Source: Paguma larvata (Eukaryota > Chordata > Mammalia > Carnivora > Viverridae). Taken from it: a stretch of DNA of 64,000 nucleotides. Made by a program: the position numbers and the translations under genes. Location: NCBI GenBank assembly GCA_030068075.1, contig CM057826.1, positions 60,981,312-61,045,311 of the forward strand, written 5' to 3'. Under the pieces are notes generated by a model. It had not been told where the DNA came from, did no database searches, and was given only the letters and a program-made list of their open reading frames with translations. Each line of letters starts with the position of its first letter. The first letter of the stretch is position 1. Positions 63,895 through 64,000 of this stretch are shown here, one piece after another.

Positions 63895-64000
63895 GCAAGC
63901 ATCTGTTGTGCCCAGGCCCTGAACTAGAAGATTTCTATTTATCTCATCACTCTGGGTTAATCGTTGAGATATAGAGAAGAGCAGCTGCAGCCTGGAGAGG
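63895..64000 (-). mobile_element. MIR fragment running off the window
   Basis: Antisense: gcatctgttgtgcccaggcc, ctgaactagaagatttctat, ttatctcatcactctgggtt. Continues past the right end. Confidence 0.5.

Noticed and set aside
1..64000. CRISPR array, operon, phage or plasmid features
   Set aside because: Repeats here are mammalian retroposons and microsatellites with no regular spacer pattern; no bacterial genes are present.

Overview
This is nuclear DNA from a carnivoran mammal, most likely a cat (Felidae). The main evidence is about 28 well-formed copies, plus two fragments, of one tRNA-Lys-derived SINE. Its head (gcgcctgggtggctcagtcg), its body (gagccccgcgtcgggctctg), its CT-rich segment and its (AAATA)n tail match the felid type of CAN SINE (SINEC_Fc-like) rather than the dog type. 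There are no prokaryotic operons, phage genes, CRISPR arrays or plasmid features.

I support no protein-coding gene. Every open reading frame of 60-209 codons lies in a SINE, a microsatellite, an old repeat or GC-rich unique DNA with no recognisable domain. The window reads as intergenic or intronic DNA, dense in old mammalian repeats (MIR, L2, L1M-type, MLT1 LTRs, hAT DNA transposons) with younger SINEs inserted among them. Family names come from recalled consensus features and were not searched, so edges are approximate except where target-site duplications (TSDs) are given.

Layout. 1-16 kb: antisense L1 remnant with a SINE (2.36-3.44 kb), MIR/L2 pieces, an MLT1-like LTR abutting an L1 end (7.5-8.3 kb), a sense L1 end (9.35-9.8 kb), an LTR-like relic (12-12.3 kb) and an inverted SINE pair (13.4-14.0 kb). 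16-24 kb: a 175-bp pure-purine GAA tract, a repeat-poor AT-rich segment with homeodomain-type sites (about 17.6-18.0 kb), a hAT element with another DNA element inside it (19.8-20.4 kb), an MLT1 LTR split by two SINEs (22.0-22.9 kb) and a U2 snRNA fragment with its own TSD (23.1 kb). 24-36 kb: mostly unique DNA, then two antisense L1 3' ends with three SINEs (33.0-35.6 kb). 36-50 kb: repeat-poor candidate regulatory segments (36.05-36.3 and 40.45-40.7 kb), three SINEs in a row (36.9-37.7 kb), a second hAT element (42.2-42.6 kb), several L2 3' ends including one whose tail became a GGAA microsatellite (43.5 kb), an end-to-end MLT1 LTR (47.0-47.35 kb) and a long L2 (49.05-50.2 kb). 50-64 kb: GC-richer DNA with many MIRs, ending in a CpG island with clustered GC boxes (61.6-62.1 kb) that is immediately preceded by a 41-bp tandem duplication.

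The CpG island is the best candidate for a functional element: probably a promoter or first exon of a gene or lncRNA not otherwise visible here, direction unknown. CpG dinucleotides look frequent even outside the island, which would fit a high-recombination or near-telomeric segment; this was judged by eye. I found no new multi-gene system. The most unusual items are the CpG-edge tandem duplication, the U2 fragment, the nested hAT element, the L2-tail microsatellite and two young SINEs with perfect 16-bp TSDs.
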